Assembly (NCBI GenBank): GCA_029215795.1
Contig: JARDYH010000005.1
Span: 30,200,001 to 30,264,000, forward strand
Origin: Anniella stebbinsi
Taxonomy: Eukaryota > Chordata > Lepidosauria > Squamata > Anniellidae
Length of the DNA stretch: 64,000 nt
Direction: 5' to 3'
Below, one piece after another: positions 18,231 to 39,872 of this stretch. Both the position numbers and the translations under genes were made by a program. Position 1 is the first letter of the stretch, and each line of letters starts with the position of its first letter. The notes beneath the pieces were generated by a model that was not told the DNA's origin, did no database searches, and was given only the letters and a program-made list of their open reading frames with translations.

Positions 18231-19828
18231 ATCTCCGGCTCAGAACGTGAACTGCTCACCTGCTTTCATGAGTGAACTTGCTTTTTACCCCATCCCCCAG
18301 GTGTCCCGCTTTGCTCTGCTGGATTGCCTCCTTCCATCTGCCAACTCATCTCCTCGATCTGGTGTCCACACAGATCTTTGTGCTTCATTCAGTCTGTCTG
18401 GGAGACAAAGGTTGCCCTTGTACATCAATATGGCTCCAGATGAGCTCCTCAAAAACCCAGGAGCCAGTTCTATCCCAATCCAATGGCTGAGGGACATCAC
18501 ACACAAGGTGTGCTGGTTCTCATGGCACCTATCACCTTAGAAACCTGTGGCTCGCAGGGAGACCAAGAGTGCTGCAGAATGTCCCAGTCCTTCTATACCA
18601 AGGTGTGTTCTTCTGCTAGCCAGTAGCCAAAGGAGACAGGAAGAGGGGGGCCTAGGGAGGGGAAGGAGAAAGGGAACTGCCCTCACCTTGCATAAGTCCT
18701 GCCCTTCTGTTCATCACCTGCAGGGGTCATACCTCCCTGGAAGGCAAACATGCACACAGTAAGTGGATTATGTTGCAGGTTCCACATGTCAGCATCCACA
18801 GGCTTCTGTCTTTGAATGTTCCCCACCTTTGTTGAATCTGCGAATCAGATATATCAAATGAGCTTGAAAGCCAAGAAGGGATTTGATCCCCTGGGGTGAG
18901 CTAGTATTGTGTGACATCACACACAAGCTCAGATGCCAGCTGTAAAGGTTGACTATAAGGAGCCCCCCCCTTCAGCCTTTGGCTTTATTGATATCATCAC
19001 CTCCGAGCCCCTGAGACTGCCCTCCTCTGAGTCTGGCAGTGGCCAAAGTTTAGTCACTAGGCCACTTACACACAGCCAAAAGAGAGGAAATGCAGCACCA
19101 AAAAAGAGGATTGTGATTTGCATAAGTTTTGCATATGCTAGTTTATACATATAGATGCAAATTTAGAAACAATCGTTATAATTTGAACAGGCCCATAGAA
19201 TGCATCTCTCCACTGTGGGGAAGACAGTGGCCGAATGACTTGTGTGCCTGTTCAGCCTGCTTTTCATGGGCAACTTCAAGACTCTTACAGCTCTCCCTGC
19301 TGATGGCTCTCTTTCAACCAGACTTGACTGGGCAGCTCTTCAAATAGAGGACTGTCCTCTATAAAAGAGGGTACATGGCCATCCTATTAGTCACTGAAAG
19401 ATGTCACAGAGGGCCAGAAATTAAACCTGCCAACAGGCCCGACACTGGCACGTGGCCTCCTTGGCCAACTGCTGACACTTGCATGGCTTGGAGCCACCAT
19501 TTTAAATTTCCCACCATGCCCTGGAGGGACACTACATGAGCACAGTGGGAAATTCAAAATGTTCACTCCAAACTACCTGGGGCTAAATGCAGTGCTGCTG
19601 ACTCTGCCGGTAATAGGAAGAGGGCCACTAGAGGGGAGCTCTGCCAAGCGCCCCTTAATTTGGGAGCCAGTTCTGGCTGTAAAAGTTGATCCAAGAGAGA
19701 TACCTCTCTCTGAAAATGCTACACCAGGACGCATGAGAACCTGATAAATGGAATGCGCTGTGGGGTGTGCAAGGGAGGGAAATCAGGAAGAAGGACCTTC
19801 CCAAGTGGTGCACTTCCTCTTGCAGAGG
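18231..19828. other. Intergenic, nothing recognised
   Basis: Several short C and G runs and frames of 60-106 codons, none with recognisable motifs. No element could be named. Confidence 0.45.
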
Positions 19829-20205
19829 GCTTCTCCACATGCAGCTAAAATCCTGCACCTTTACCAGGGCTTTTGTTTCTGGATTCCCTGCAGGATTACG
19901 ATCAGCATCTTTCCACGTGGATTTTTTCTGTGTTTTTCTTTTTCTTTCTAGGCAAGTTCTATGTTTCATTACAAAACCACTAGATGGTGCTGTGCAATAA
20001 AGCGCCATTTCATCAGTACACCCTAGATTTACAGGAGTTCATAGCGGGAGGGTGGGGGAAACGCAATTAATCGGGGGGGAGGGAATGCAATGAATGTTGC
20101 AAAGAACAGGAGGTGCCCTCGAGGATGATGACATCGTGTATAGGACCCGCAAATTTCCGTGAGTGACCAATCACAAATGCATAATAAATGCCTCATGTAG
20201 AAATG
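19829..20205. mobile_element. Non-autonomous DNA element with CTCF-like motif, copy 2
   Basis: Shares CACTAGATGGTGCTGTG, ATAGGACCCGCAAA, and the end word CATGTAGAAA with copy 1. It has an inserted C/G-rich stretch (GGGAGGGTGGGGG near 20047). Same orientation as copy 1, about 10 kb away. Confidence 0.6.
19977..19990 (+). promoter_or_regulatory. CTCF-like core motif, second element copy
   Basis: CCACTAGATGGTGC, identical to the site at 9912-9925 and in the same orientation. Confidence 0.35.
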
Positions 20206-20514
20206 GCTAGAATGTCCTTCGATCCAACCCTGTAGTTATTTTTTCAGAGTGGGGTAGGGGTGAAGATGGGTATGTTCCTTGAGCGACTACTAGGTGGGCG
20301 TTTAGTCCTTTCATTTCTTTGCTATTTTGGAAGTCCCTGGTTAAAGGGAAACCACCACAGGTTCTTGGATGATATTATCAACTTAGCTACCATGCGGAGA
20401 ACTGATGAAAGAGGCTGCTGTGGCAATGGACAGGACAACAAGGACAGATGGAAATGGAGCAATCTGAGTGGTTGCTCACCTGCAGTTCTTCACATCAAAA
20501 TTCTACTGATACAC

Positions 20515-20946
20515 ACATCACAACGCACTTCTGTAGTGTAACCATACTTGGAATACTGTGTAAAGTTCTGGTTGCTGCATCTCAAGGAGGATATTTTGTA
20601 TAGCTGGGAAAGGTGGAGAAAGGGGCATGGAAAATGATAATAGGGCTGGAGCAACTCCCCTATGAGGAAAGATGACAACGGTTGGGGATTTTGTAGTTTA
20701 GAAAAATGGTGAAGGGCAGCAAACATGATAACCATTTTTTTAAAAATGCACATAGTGTGGGGAAAATGAAGTTCTCTCCCCACTTTGATATTGCTCCCTA
20801 ATATTAGGCAGGCACTCGTCACAATCCCCATAGCCACACAACCCAATTACAGTCCAAAATACAAGCAGCTGAGATGTGCCTTCTATGTGTGTGTGACATT
20901 TTCCCAAAGGTCAATAACATTGTCATGTATGTATTCTAGCAGACAA
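20515..20946 (+). mobile_element. CR1-type LINE 3' part, left piece
   Basis: The + frame reads LEYCVKFWLLHLKEDI, close to the C-terminal region of the CR1 reverse-transcriptase ORF, then a degraded stretch with GGAGCAACTCCCCTATGAGG. It is interrupted by a SINE and resumes at 21179. Confidence 0.65.
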
Positions 20947-21178
20947 TTTATTTATTTATTGCATTGATATCCCGCCTTTTTTCCTCTTAGGAATCCAAGG
21001 TGGCATACATAATCCTCCATTTCATCCTCACAACAACAACCCTATGAGGTAGGTTGGACTGAGAGTCTGTGACTGGCCCAAAGTCACCCAGTGAACTTCC
21101 AGGTCCAAGTGGGGACTAGAACCCAAATCTCCCAACTCCTGGTCCATCACTTTAGCCACTACACCACACTGGCTCTTC
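20947..21178 (-). mobile_element. Sauria-type SINE, antisense, inside CR1
   Basis: The reverse strand begins GAGCCAGTGTGGTGTAGTGG (box A) with TGGTTCTAGT-like box B further in, and ends in a TTTATTTATT-complement tail. Nearly full length (232 bp). Confidence 0.8.
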
Positions 21179-21575
21179 AATCCGTAGTTCAAAGTTAAGC
21201 AGATCTAGCCATTATTTTTAAACAGAACTGCCCTTGTTTTACAATGAAGATGAGCACACAAATGATGGAATTCGCTACCACAAGATGTAGTGAACGGCCA
21301 CCAATTTTAGACAGTTTTAAACTGGGAGCAGATTTAAACAAATTGATGGATGATAAGGCTATTGATTGGCTACTAGTCATGATGGCTGTATATTATCTCC
21401 AGTGGTGGAGGCACTATGCCTAGGGATACCATTTGTTTGGGAACACGAGCAGGAGGATGCTATTTCAACTCATGCAGTTTGTGGGCTTCCCAGGCTCATC
21501 TAGTCGGCCACTGTGGAAACAGGATCCTGGACTAGATAGCCTTCGGTTTGATCCATCATTACATTCTCTGTCATT
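21179..21575 (+). mobile_element. CR1-type LINE 3' part, right piece
   Basis: Continues with GAATTCGCTACCACAAGATG and ends with GGACTAGATAGCCTTCGG, the typical end of CR1-type 3' UTRs in reptiles. Confidence 0.65.
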
Positions 21576-23830
21576 AGCAAACTACTTTTGAAATGGAGGA
21601 GATCGTTGAATTCTACTCACCAAATGGCACTGGTATATGAGGATGCTCCCAGTCCATCATTACCTATTATATATGTTGGTTGTGTAACACATTCCCAGAA
21701 CAGCCACAGACTGCCAGACAATGACTATCACCTTCAGCATCATCTAGTGTCACTAATGACTTTACTTTGTCCTCTGAATCTCTATTAACTGAGACATGTG
21801 GTGCTGGGAATTAATTGTCCCTCTTACGTTAATGCATCATGAAGATGACTAATTCAAGCTGCAGTGTGATAATAGAAGTAGGATTAGAATAGGCTAAAGG
21901 ATGGCTGCGAATGCAATGATTAATGGTAGCCCTTCAGGGATTTCAATAACCTACTCTTTTTGAGGCTTGCTTTGGACTGCAAAAATAGGGATATTAACAA
22001 GCCCCTGGTAATCCAGAGTACTTGATGGGAGCTGCATTCAGCTCAGTGCATCACATTATACTTGGTGGTCTGGATTATATGGATTTTATCTGTGGGACAG
22101 TTAGTGTAAGGATGGTCCTGATTTGCAGGAGAATGTCCTTTCTCTCCGTTCCATTTCTTTAGATTCTATAAAAATGGGGGTAGCAGAATATGAGACCTAA
22201 ATTAATGTGGCATTAATGACAGCATGGCCACTCTCTGGGATTTATGGGAGTTGCAGTCCAATAATCTGGAGGGCACCAGGCTCATTTACACCAACACAAA
22301 ATTGCACTACATGTTGACTAGGGCCACTGTATAGCCAGTGGCCATTAAAAAAATTCCCAGCATCCTTGCAGCAAGAAAACCATATTATGAAATTCTTTTC
22401 ACCACACTACAAAAAGAGAACCTGGGGGGGGGGGGGGGGGTATCCAGAGGGCAAAGTACTCTCCCCAAATAAGTACAGATAAGAACCCAGTTGGCTTGAC
22501 TTCCTCAATTCAAGATTGCACTGAATTAGCAGAACTAGCCAATTACAATGCAGGTCCCACCCTTCCTCTGAAGTGTGTGAATTTGGAATTCTTTGGAGGA
22601 CAAAAGGAGAAGCCTCTATCTATCTCTTCAGAACTATGGCTCATATAGAGCTGAATAACATCTACTTGGAAGGGTCACTCAAGCTGTGAAAAAGGAATAA
22701 GGACTATATACTATACTCCAACCTTGTTGAGAAAAGGAGGGGTTATTAAAACATTGTCTTGGAAATGAAATTAATTTCCCAGCTTGTGCCACAGAAGTTT
22801 TAACATATATGCGCTTAGCCATGCAGTGTGTAATATTGTTGGCAATACAGAACTTGCATTCACATGCTCTGTTCACAGACACCTCCAGCAAAATTCCTGC
22901 TACCAATGTTTCAAAGATGCTCTTTAGTAATGCAAAGCAAACATGCGGATCATCAGAAAATGTGTGCAACCCAGTCACCACATGAGCAAGGCTTCAAACT
23001 GCTCCATCTTCACTTCCTTCACTTTTTAGCAATTTTGAGTGAAGCACACTGCTTGGGAACGCCAGGACATCTGGCTTTCTATTTCTGGGCCTTGCCGCAT
23101 CCTTATGTGATTCTAGGAGGTCCATCACCTTTTAGACTTGTTGAATATCAAGCTCTAAGAGAGACAAAGACGCCCATTTTAATACTCTGTAACCCCTGGT
23201 CTATGTGGTTATTTTGACCCCAGAAGGCAGAATGTAGGGGGTGGGGAGTAGTAAAAATCCTGTATGGTCTTCTCGCATTGTAGCATTGAAACAATGGTGA
23301 ATAGTCAAGACCCATGAAAAGCTCTTATCTAAGATCAGCTGCTGATCAGAGATAAGAGCTTTTTCCTTCAGTGGAGAGCGAGCAGGGTCTTGGCATCCTA
23401 CCTTAGTCTCCGCTAGACAGATCCAGAACTTGAATCAGCTTGGCCTGACACCATAAACATGAACTAGTTCCTTACCTGCTTAGCCCCATTGAAACCAATG
23501 AAGAGCCACGTATATGACATCCAAATGTGGGCTTCCCATGCACAAAATGGGAAACAAAATGCTGGGCTAGCCTTTGATCTGTACCTGCAGAGCTCCTTTT
23601 ATAACCTTCTGTTCTTATAAACATGGGCTTTCTGTACTGTAAGGAAACATAACTATTTTAACAAACATTTTTGAGGTTCTTGGACAAAGGATGCCCTCAG
23701 TCTCCAGGGATTCTGGGTTGCCCTTTTAATTTGTTTTCTATTATAATCTCTCACTTGACACACACTGTTCACCTAATGTCCAAGATATACCTATTTTTCT
23801 TTCTCAAATAATGAAGATTTGTGTTTGTCT
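21576..23830. other. Intergenic, little recognised
   Basis: Contains half a CCAACCTGG-family MITE (22223-22282), a run of 17 G at 22424-22440 and a strong short hairpin at 23317-23363. No gene is seen. Confidence 0.5.
23317..23363. repeat. 47-nt near-perfect hairpin
   Basis: Outer arms AAAAGCTCTTATCT and AGATAAGAGCTTTT pair over 14 bases. After a 2x2 internal loop, GATCAGC pairs with GCTGATC around a central T. Not part of any MITE family found here. Confidence 0.85.
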
Positions 23831-23838
23831 ATCTAAAA

Positions 23839-24075
23839 TAGGGTTGTAGAACCTCCGGGGTCCTACTTTTCCCCCCAATCGGCAATCATTTGGTCGAAAT
23901 GTGGCAATCATTTGGTCGAAATGCCTCTCCTCAAGCTTAGCTATTGGCAGTAAGAACTTCAAGCTAAAATAGGCTGGTATTTTGACCTCGCCCCCTTTGC
24001 CTTCAGCCCCACCCACCACCGGAATGCAGCCCCCAAAGAATCTCCGAAATGGAATTTGGTCATTGATTTAGAACA
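23839..24075. mobile_element. Non-autonomous hAT-type element, family CAGGGGTG, copy 2 (degraded)
   Basis: Same internal order as 704-1026 (GTTGTAGAACCTC, then CCGCCCCTTTTGCC-like and CACCCACCACCGGAATG). The right terminus is lost. Two tandem copies of a 22-bp unit GGCAATCATTTGGTCGAAAT+2 lie at 23880-23923. Confidence 0.65.
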
Positions 24076-24646
24076 TCAGTTCAGCGTTGCTGCTCTTACT
24101 GCTCTGATAAGAAGTGGGCAAGTCCAAAGTCCTTTTCTTGGGACACAGCTGCAGCTTTGCTCTTTCGATTAGTCCTTTCCACCCTGCTCATGATCTGCCT
24201 TGTGAACTTTCCCTTACAGGGCTACCCTGCTACAGGTCAGGTCATTGTATTCTCCAACTCCTCCTTTCGTTAGCCGCCCATCTGGGCTAAGTACAGCTGC
24301 TTTCAGTGTGGTGGACAGTGGATTTTGCACAGTAGGTAGATAGAGAAAAATCAAACAGGCAGAGAATGTTTTGCCAAGGAAATGAACTGGTATCATTTAA
24401 AGCAGAGTGTGAAATTACTGCACATATCTGTATAGATATCTGTATAGATAAAGGGAGAGAAAATCACTGCCTGTATGGATTAGGGACCAAAGGAGCCATT
24501 AAGAGGAGCCAGTGCTCCTTCCTTTTCAGTCTGTGAGCCTGAGAGGGGTAATTCTGAAAATGATCGAAGGATATACACTCTCTCAAACCTCATATGTAAA
24601 TCACTACTGCAACAGAAACACTGCATGAGGTCAAGAACTTAAAACT

Positions 24647-24729
24647 GCAATCCTATGAAGGCTTGCTTGGGCTTAAGTTCACACCCATATTGAACTGTCA
24701 TTTTTTCTGAGTAAATATGCATAGGATCA
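24647..24729. mobile_element. Fold-back repeat, family GCAATCCTATGC
   Basis: Starts GCAATCCTATG and ends with the inverse GCATAGGATC; the centre is degraded. Confidence 0.6.
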
Positions 24730-25219
24730 CAAGCTGCACGAGACCAAAAAAAGCACAATCATCTCTAGACATGGTTACACTAACCAGACATGTCTACGTT
24801 ACCCTGATGAAGAGTTCTGGAGAACTCAAAAGCTCGCACTATTTAGTGACCTTTTCCTTGGTCCTAATAAAGGCAGTGGAGGCTGGTGGCTCCTATTTCA
24901 GTGGGGCTGTGAATCCATTCTGCTCTTCAGTCATAACTAGCTAGAACTTTAAAGGAGCTGTCCAATGTACTGAATCCATTTGGACTCAATAGAGTTCGAC
25001 ACCTTGAATAGTTCCTTTAGAGTTCTGGCGGGTTCTGACTGGAACCAAGAATGGATTTAAAGCCCCATCGAAATCGGAGCCATTAACCGTCACTAAACAA
25101 AGGTATTGCTCGACTGTGGATTTTAGATTTTTAACAGAGGAATGAATCCCCCTGACTTCAGTGGAGATTACTTCAGGATCGGACTGCCCGAGGATCCTTT
25201 CCTCGTCAAACCATGCAGC

Positions 25220-25293
25220 CCGATCCTATGCAAGCTTACTAGGAAATAAGTCTCACTAGGTCCAACGAGCCTGCTTATTCTCAGTGTGCCTAT
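25220..25293. mobile_element. Fold-back repeat, family GCAATCCTATGC
   Basis: CGATCCTATGCAAGCTTACT and AATAAGTCTCACTAGG, then a degraded inverse arm. It lies just upstream of the SMARCD1 CpG-rich region. Confidence 0.5.
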
Positions 25294-25558
25294 GGAGAAC
25301 TGCCTGACCGACCTTTTCCCCTGCCGCGTAGGACATTCCAGGCTCAAGCTGCAATGACAGGCCCTGGAACAGCAGGCGGAGCCCCACTCACGAGCGACTC
25401 TTTCACTCTGTCCGGCTTCTCCTCCATTACCAATCCGGCGACGCTCTCTCTCCCTCTGGCGACGTCTCTATGGTAAAGCCCAACTAAATCATCCTAACCC
25501 CACATCCGCCTCTCCTCCCCCTCCTCCCCCCTCCCTTTGTACTGCTGAGGGAGGGAAG

Positions 25559-35864
<10,306 letters not shown>

Positions 35865-37445
35865 ACAGGCCTGCCTCTCCCTAGCCAGCAGATCTTACGG
35901 CTACCAAACACACTGCAGGGATTCACTGCTCAGGCCTCTACAATTCCCACTCCAGCACAGAACCTACCACTATTCTCCCGTCAGCATCATCTCTTTCTGC
36001 TGCTCCAGTCCCCCGCTTGTGGGGAGATGAAGTTGGCAGCCAGGCCAAAGCTCTTGCATTTCAGCCTGGCCCTCCTTCCTTGATTGTTGCCTTTAGAGCC
36101 CCAGGGCTCTCCTGTCCTGGCTCTAGCTGAAGCTCTGCCCCATCTGGGACAGCTTCAGTTCAGAGCCTTGAAAGCTCAGGATCTCCTTGCCAGTCTTAGG
36201 ATCCCATCCCACCTGCCCCCAAAGCTATGGTCTGGACATTTCTTCTACACATCAACTCTGGATCTTGCCAGGTGCACACAGGTCTGCTGGGCCTATTCAG
36301 TTTACTGCAAGGTCTGGGGAGAGGGGCAAGTTTCATATGCCTTCTGGCCTTTAAAGGGGTGAGGGACGTGCAGATTCGTTTGTTGGGAGAGAATGGCATC
36401 TCCCTCTGCACATGGCTTTCTCACTGGGAACGACGATGCAGCAAAGTTGGCAAGGGGTGTGCAGGGTCACAACACTCGTACCTGTCTTCATTGGGCAGGT
36501 CGGGGGACGGGACAGGATGGCTGGTGGAGCTGCCAGATAAAGTGTTGGACCTATTCCTGGGCCCAAATCACTGCCTTTTGGGGGGCAAAGCATCTCCATC
36601 CCACCCCTTAACTCCTCTTCCTCTCCCTGCCCCATTCCCGGGATCCACTGAAGTTGGCAGGAGGACAGCTTCAAGATTCAGTTGCTTTCCTTTTGCCTTC
36701 CTCACCTGATTGGCACAGAGCAGGTTTCTGGAGCAAACTGTAGGGTGGGGAACGGGGATACGCAGGAGGCGCTCTTGACCTGGGGAATTGCAGTATAGAT
36801 GCTGATCAGCAAAATGAACTGCTCATTTTCTGTCCTGTGTTTCTTGGTCTCAGACACTTGCTGCTTTGGGAGAGAGGAGAGGATGCAGCTGCATCTTTCT
36901 ACCGACTGCTTTTTGGGATTGTAATGCAGCTGGACAGGTCCCAGCTGCTTTTACTCTTGACACTAGCTGCAAAAATCAAGTTACTGACAAGCCCCCTTCC
37001 TCTTCCCCCTCTGGAATGAGGCTAGGGACTGCTACGAATTCAGGAGTCCCAGTGGCCCTAATCCCTTTGTGTATGTGTGTGTGCGTGCGTGCGTGTGCAC
37101 ATTAAGAGTGAGGGATGCTACCCTTCTTGTCTTGTCCTTGCCATATGAAAGATCGCCTCACCTTTACCCACCCACCCCTGCTTTGTGGTACCAGGGAATA
37201 GGTCCCTGGTGCTTTACGTAGCTGCCACAGGCTCTCAGGGCAAGTATAGATGAAGGAAGCTCAGAGACTGACTGGCTTGGCAAAGTCTAGCTCTTTTTAA
37301 CTGCCCCCTATTATTATGCTTTGTGTTTTTGTGGTTCTCTTTTCTTCCCCCCCCCCCAATCCCTCCTCCCTTGGACCAAATTTTTTTTGTACTGTATCCT
37401 TTTAGATGTCACCCCATTTTAATAAAAGCTGCCTCTAAATGAAGG
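35865..37445 (+). other. SMARCD1: SMARCD1 3' UTR
   Basis: About 1.58 kb, nearly free of interspersed repeats, ending shortly after the AATAAA at 37421. It has a GTGTGTGT/GCGTGCGT tract near 37070-37097. Frames of up to 160 codons on either strand lack family motifs and are probably chance in a GC-rich UTR. Confidence 0.8.
37421..37426 (+). terminator. SMARCD1: SMARCD1 polyadenylation signal
   Basis: AATAAA in TTTTAATAAAAGCTG, followed after about 25 bases by the GT-rich TATCCTTTTGTG. Confidence 0.8.
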
Positions 37446-37710
37446 TGATATCCTTTTGTGCCGCGCTGCTTTATATGCCAGGGTAGAAGGGAGAGTTTGC
37501 ACACCCATTTGTTTACCCATGCCCAGAGTTGTTTTTATAAAGTAAACCCTCCTTTGGCTTCCTGGAAGGATTCTGTGCTGAGACAAAGGGAACTCTCTTT
37601 TCCGTCGGTTGCCTTGACAGAGGGAAAATCCGCTTGGCATCTCAGGAAAACCCTTAGACTGGTGTGTGCATGCTTAAGTATTCATTAAAAATACTAGGTC
37701 AATGTGTGCA

Positions 37711-37878
37711 CATTTATTTGTTACATTTATATTCCACCTTTCCTCCAAGGAGCCCAAGGCAGCATACATGATCCTCTTCCCATTTTATCCTCACAACACC
37801 CCTGTGAGGTAGCTTAGGCTGAGAGTCGGTGACTGGCCCAAAATCACATGGTGGGCTTCATGGCCAAGCCGGGGGTTC
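37711..37878 (-). mobile_element. Sauria-type SINE, antisense, head missing
   Basis: Tail TTATTTGTTACATTTATATT followed by CAAGGAGCCCAAGGCAGC and GTGACTGGCCCAAAATCAC. Lacks the tRNA-like head. Confidence 0.7.
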
Positions 37879-38524
37879 CTGCTTCGCTGTGCTACATCTC
37901 TTTGGAGGTTTTCCATTAGGTCCAGCATGGGTCAGAGAATCCCTTAGGAAAAAAGTGATCATTATTAGTTATATTCTTCACAGAGTAGTAAAACCCATTG
38001 GGAAGTTTATAAGCTAAAGTTTGACAACAGAAAGGCAAAGGAAGGATGGGAGGAAGATGGAGATGATGGTAAATGGGAAGGATATGCATTAGGTTCAGTG
38101 AGCATAGACACAGTAATTCCTCAAAGAAATAAAAACAAAAATGGGGGGGGGGGGGGTCCTGATTCAGAAAGATGTCCCAGTCAACATATCTGAAGTCTAT
38201 AAAAGCAAAGGAAGGTTGCCATCTGGGATGCAATCGTTGCAGTTTTTACATTTTGGGGTATTCTGAGAAACATGAAATTGGGAATTGTGTATAACGACTT
38301 CTGCATTTGCAAAGCCACATATATTTTTGTTGTAATTTCTTTGAGGTTTTCCTTTTCTCTTTCATATCAAATTACTGGCCTATGTGTGTTGGCTTACAGG
38401 ATTTTTCAGTAAGGGATGAAGATAAACGGGTCATCTTGGAGGCTTCATAGGAAAGGTCTTCAAGGATGCAAAGGAGGAAGAGAGACAGTTCCATGCATGA
38501 AGGGAAAAGGGCAGAGTCCTATGC

Positions 38525-38594
38525 AGCACAATCCTATGCCTGTTTACTTAGAAGTAAGCTCTCGTACAGATGCTTAAGTGGGCATAGGATTGTA
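38525..38594. mobile_element. Fold-back repeat, family GCAATCCTATGC
   Basis: GCACAATCCTATGCCTGTTT ... GGGCATAGGATTGT, with a degraded centre. Confidence 0.6.
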
Positions 38595-38689
38595 GCCAAG
38601 GGGAACAGGAGCCCTTTGGATTGCTGGAGGTGGCAGAGCTGGAAGATCAAAGGTCACAGGCAGGTATCAATCTGACTAGGTGAACGGAG

Positions 38690-38860
38690 AGGAGGAAGCA
38701 ATGGAAGCCTTTGTAGTTAAGGAGAAGGAATTCGTGCTGGATCCATGTGTTAATAGGGAAGCCAATGTAGATTAAAGGAGGGCCATCACATTTAAGTCTA
38801 GAAATGTCCTCAACAGTGTCTGAAGGTTATCACATCTAAATCTTTATATGTGCTTAGAGG
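38690..38860 (-). mobile_element. Old L2-type LINE fragment
   Basis: AGCCTTTGTAGTTAAGG and GGGAAGCCAATGTAGATT in the same order as the antisense L2-type copies (compare GCAGCCAATGAAG near 54393). Weak. Confidence 0.35.
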
Positions 38861-39451
38861 TAAGCCTACATTATCCACAATATTAATATCTGGTCTTTAT
38901 AGGCAACATAAATGGAGGAAAGGGTTTGTAGGATGGAGTGTACCACTTCAGACTGCTGCCGGGGAAATTTGCATTTTTGAATGCTCCCTTACCTTAAAAA
39001 ACATTTCTGCAAATAGAAAATGACCACAGCAAAAAGGCATAGTTACAACTTTTTTTCCTGATAATGTTCATTTTCTGATTGCAGGGAACTTTTTTGATGT
39101 TGGGGAGCCTTCTAATATGATATCCCCTACCTGTAGCCTGACATGGTACACTCTGTTCTCCCAACTACTGTGTATGTAGGCCCATCGTAGGTGTGCCACA
39201 AGCAGATGGGAGGGAGGGGGGAGAAGAAGGGGGGAGAATGAGCAAGTTGCATCATGCCAAAGCCTGAAGCAACAGAAAACAGCAGCCGAAATGAACATGA
39301 ATGTACAGTGTGTTGCTTAGATTTTAAAAAGCCTATGGGTGTGGATGTGAAGAAAGAAAATCTGGAGTATAGAAGCAGGGCCCTATTCTAAAGGATGCTT
39401 CACATGGGGTTCTTCTGATGGATCAGCTCTCCCACACTCTCACGTGTTACT

Positions 39452-39632
39452 GCTTACTACATTGCATATTCCACCCAAGAAGTGTACATGGGGCTTATCC
39501 CATTATTGTATTCTCAGTGATCACATGAGGTAGGTTAGGTTGAAGGATAAGTGACTTGCTGAATATCACCTGGTAAGCTTCATGCCTGGCAGTAACTAGA
39601 ACCTAAACATAAGTACAACACACCATCCGCTA
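39452..39632 (-). mobile_element. Degraded SINE, antisense
   Basis: ACATGAGGTAGGTTAGG, GTGACTTGCTGAATATCACC and AAGCTTCATGCCTGGCAG match the middle of the Sauria-type copies. Confidence 0.5.
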
Positions 39633-39730
39633 CTCCCAACAGCTCATATTTGATACTGGCAGAGTGAGCCATAAGGGGCCCCATCTATCGGGTTGGGTGT
39701 GTTGGATCCAGGTTATCCTGCCTACTAGGA

Positions 39731-39872
39731 CAGTCTCCCCCCAACCTGGGGCCTTCCAGATGTGTTGAATGCAACTCCCGTCACCCCCAGTCAGCTTGGC
39801 CGATGACCTTGTTGGCTGACAATGAGGAGTCGTAGTTAATATATCTGATTGGAAGGCACTATGGGAAGGCAC
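39731..39872. mobile_element. Fold-back MITE, family CCAACCTGGTGCCC, degraded
   Basis: CAGTCTCCCCCCAACCTGGG and GCAACTCCCGTCACCCC; the right arm is much altered. Confidence 0.6.

Noticed and set aside
36227..36709. 160-codon frame and its minus-strand counterpart
   Set aside because: Lie in the GC-rich SMARCD1 3' UTR with no homology that I recognise.
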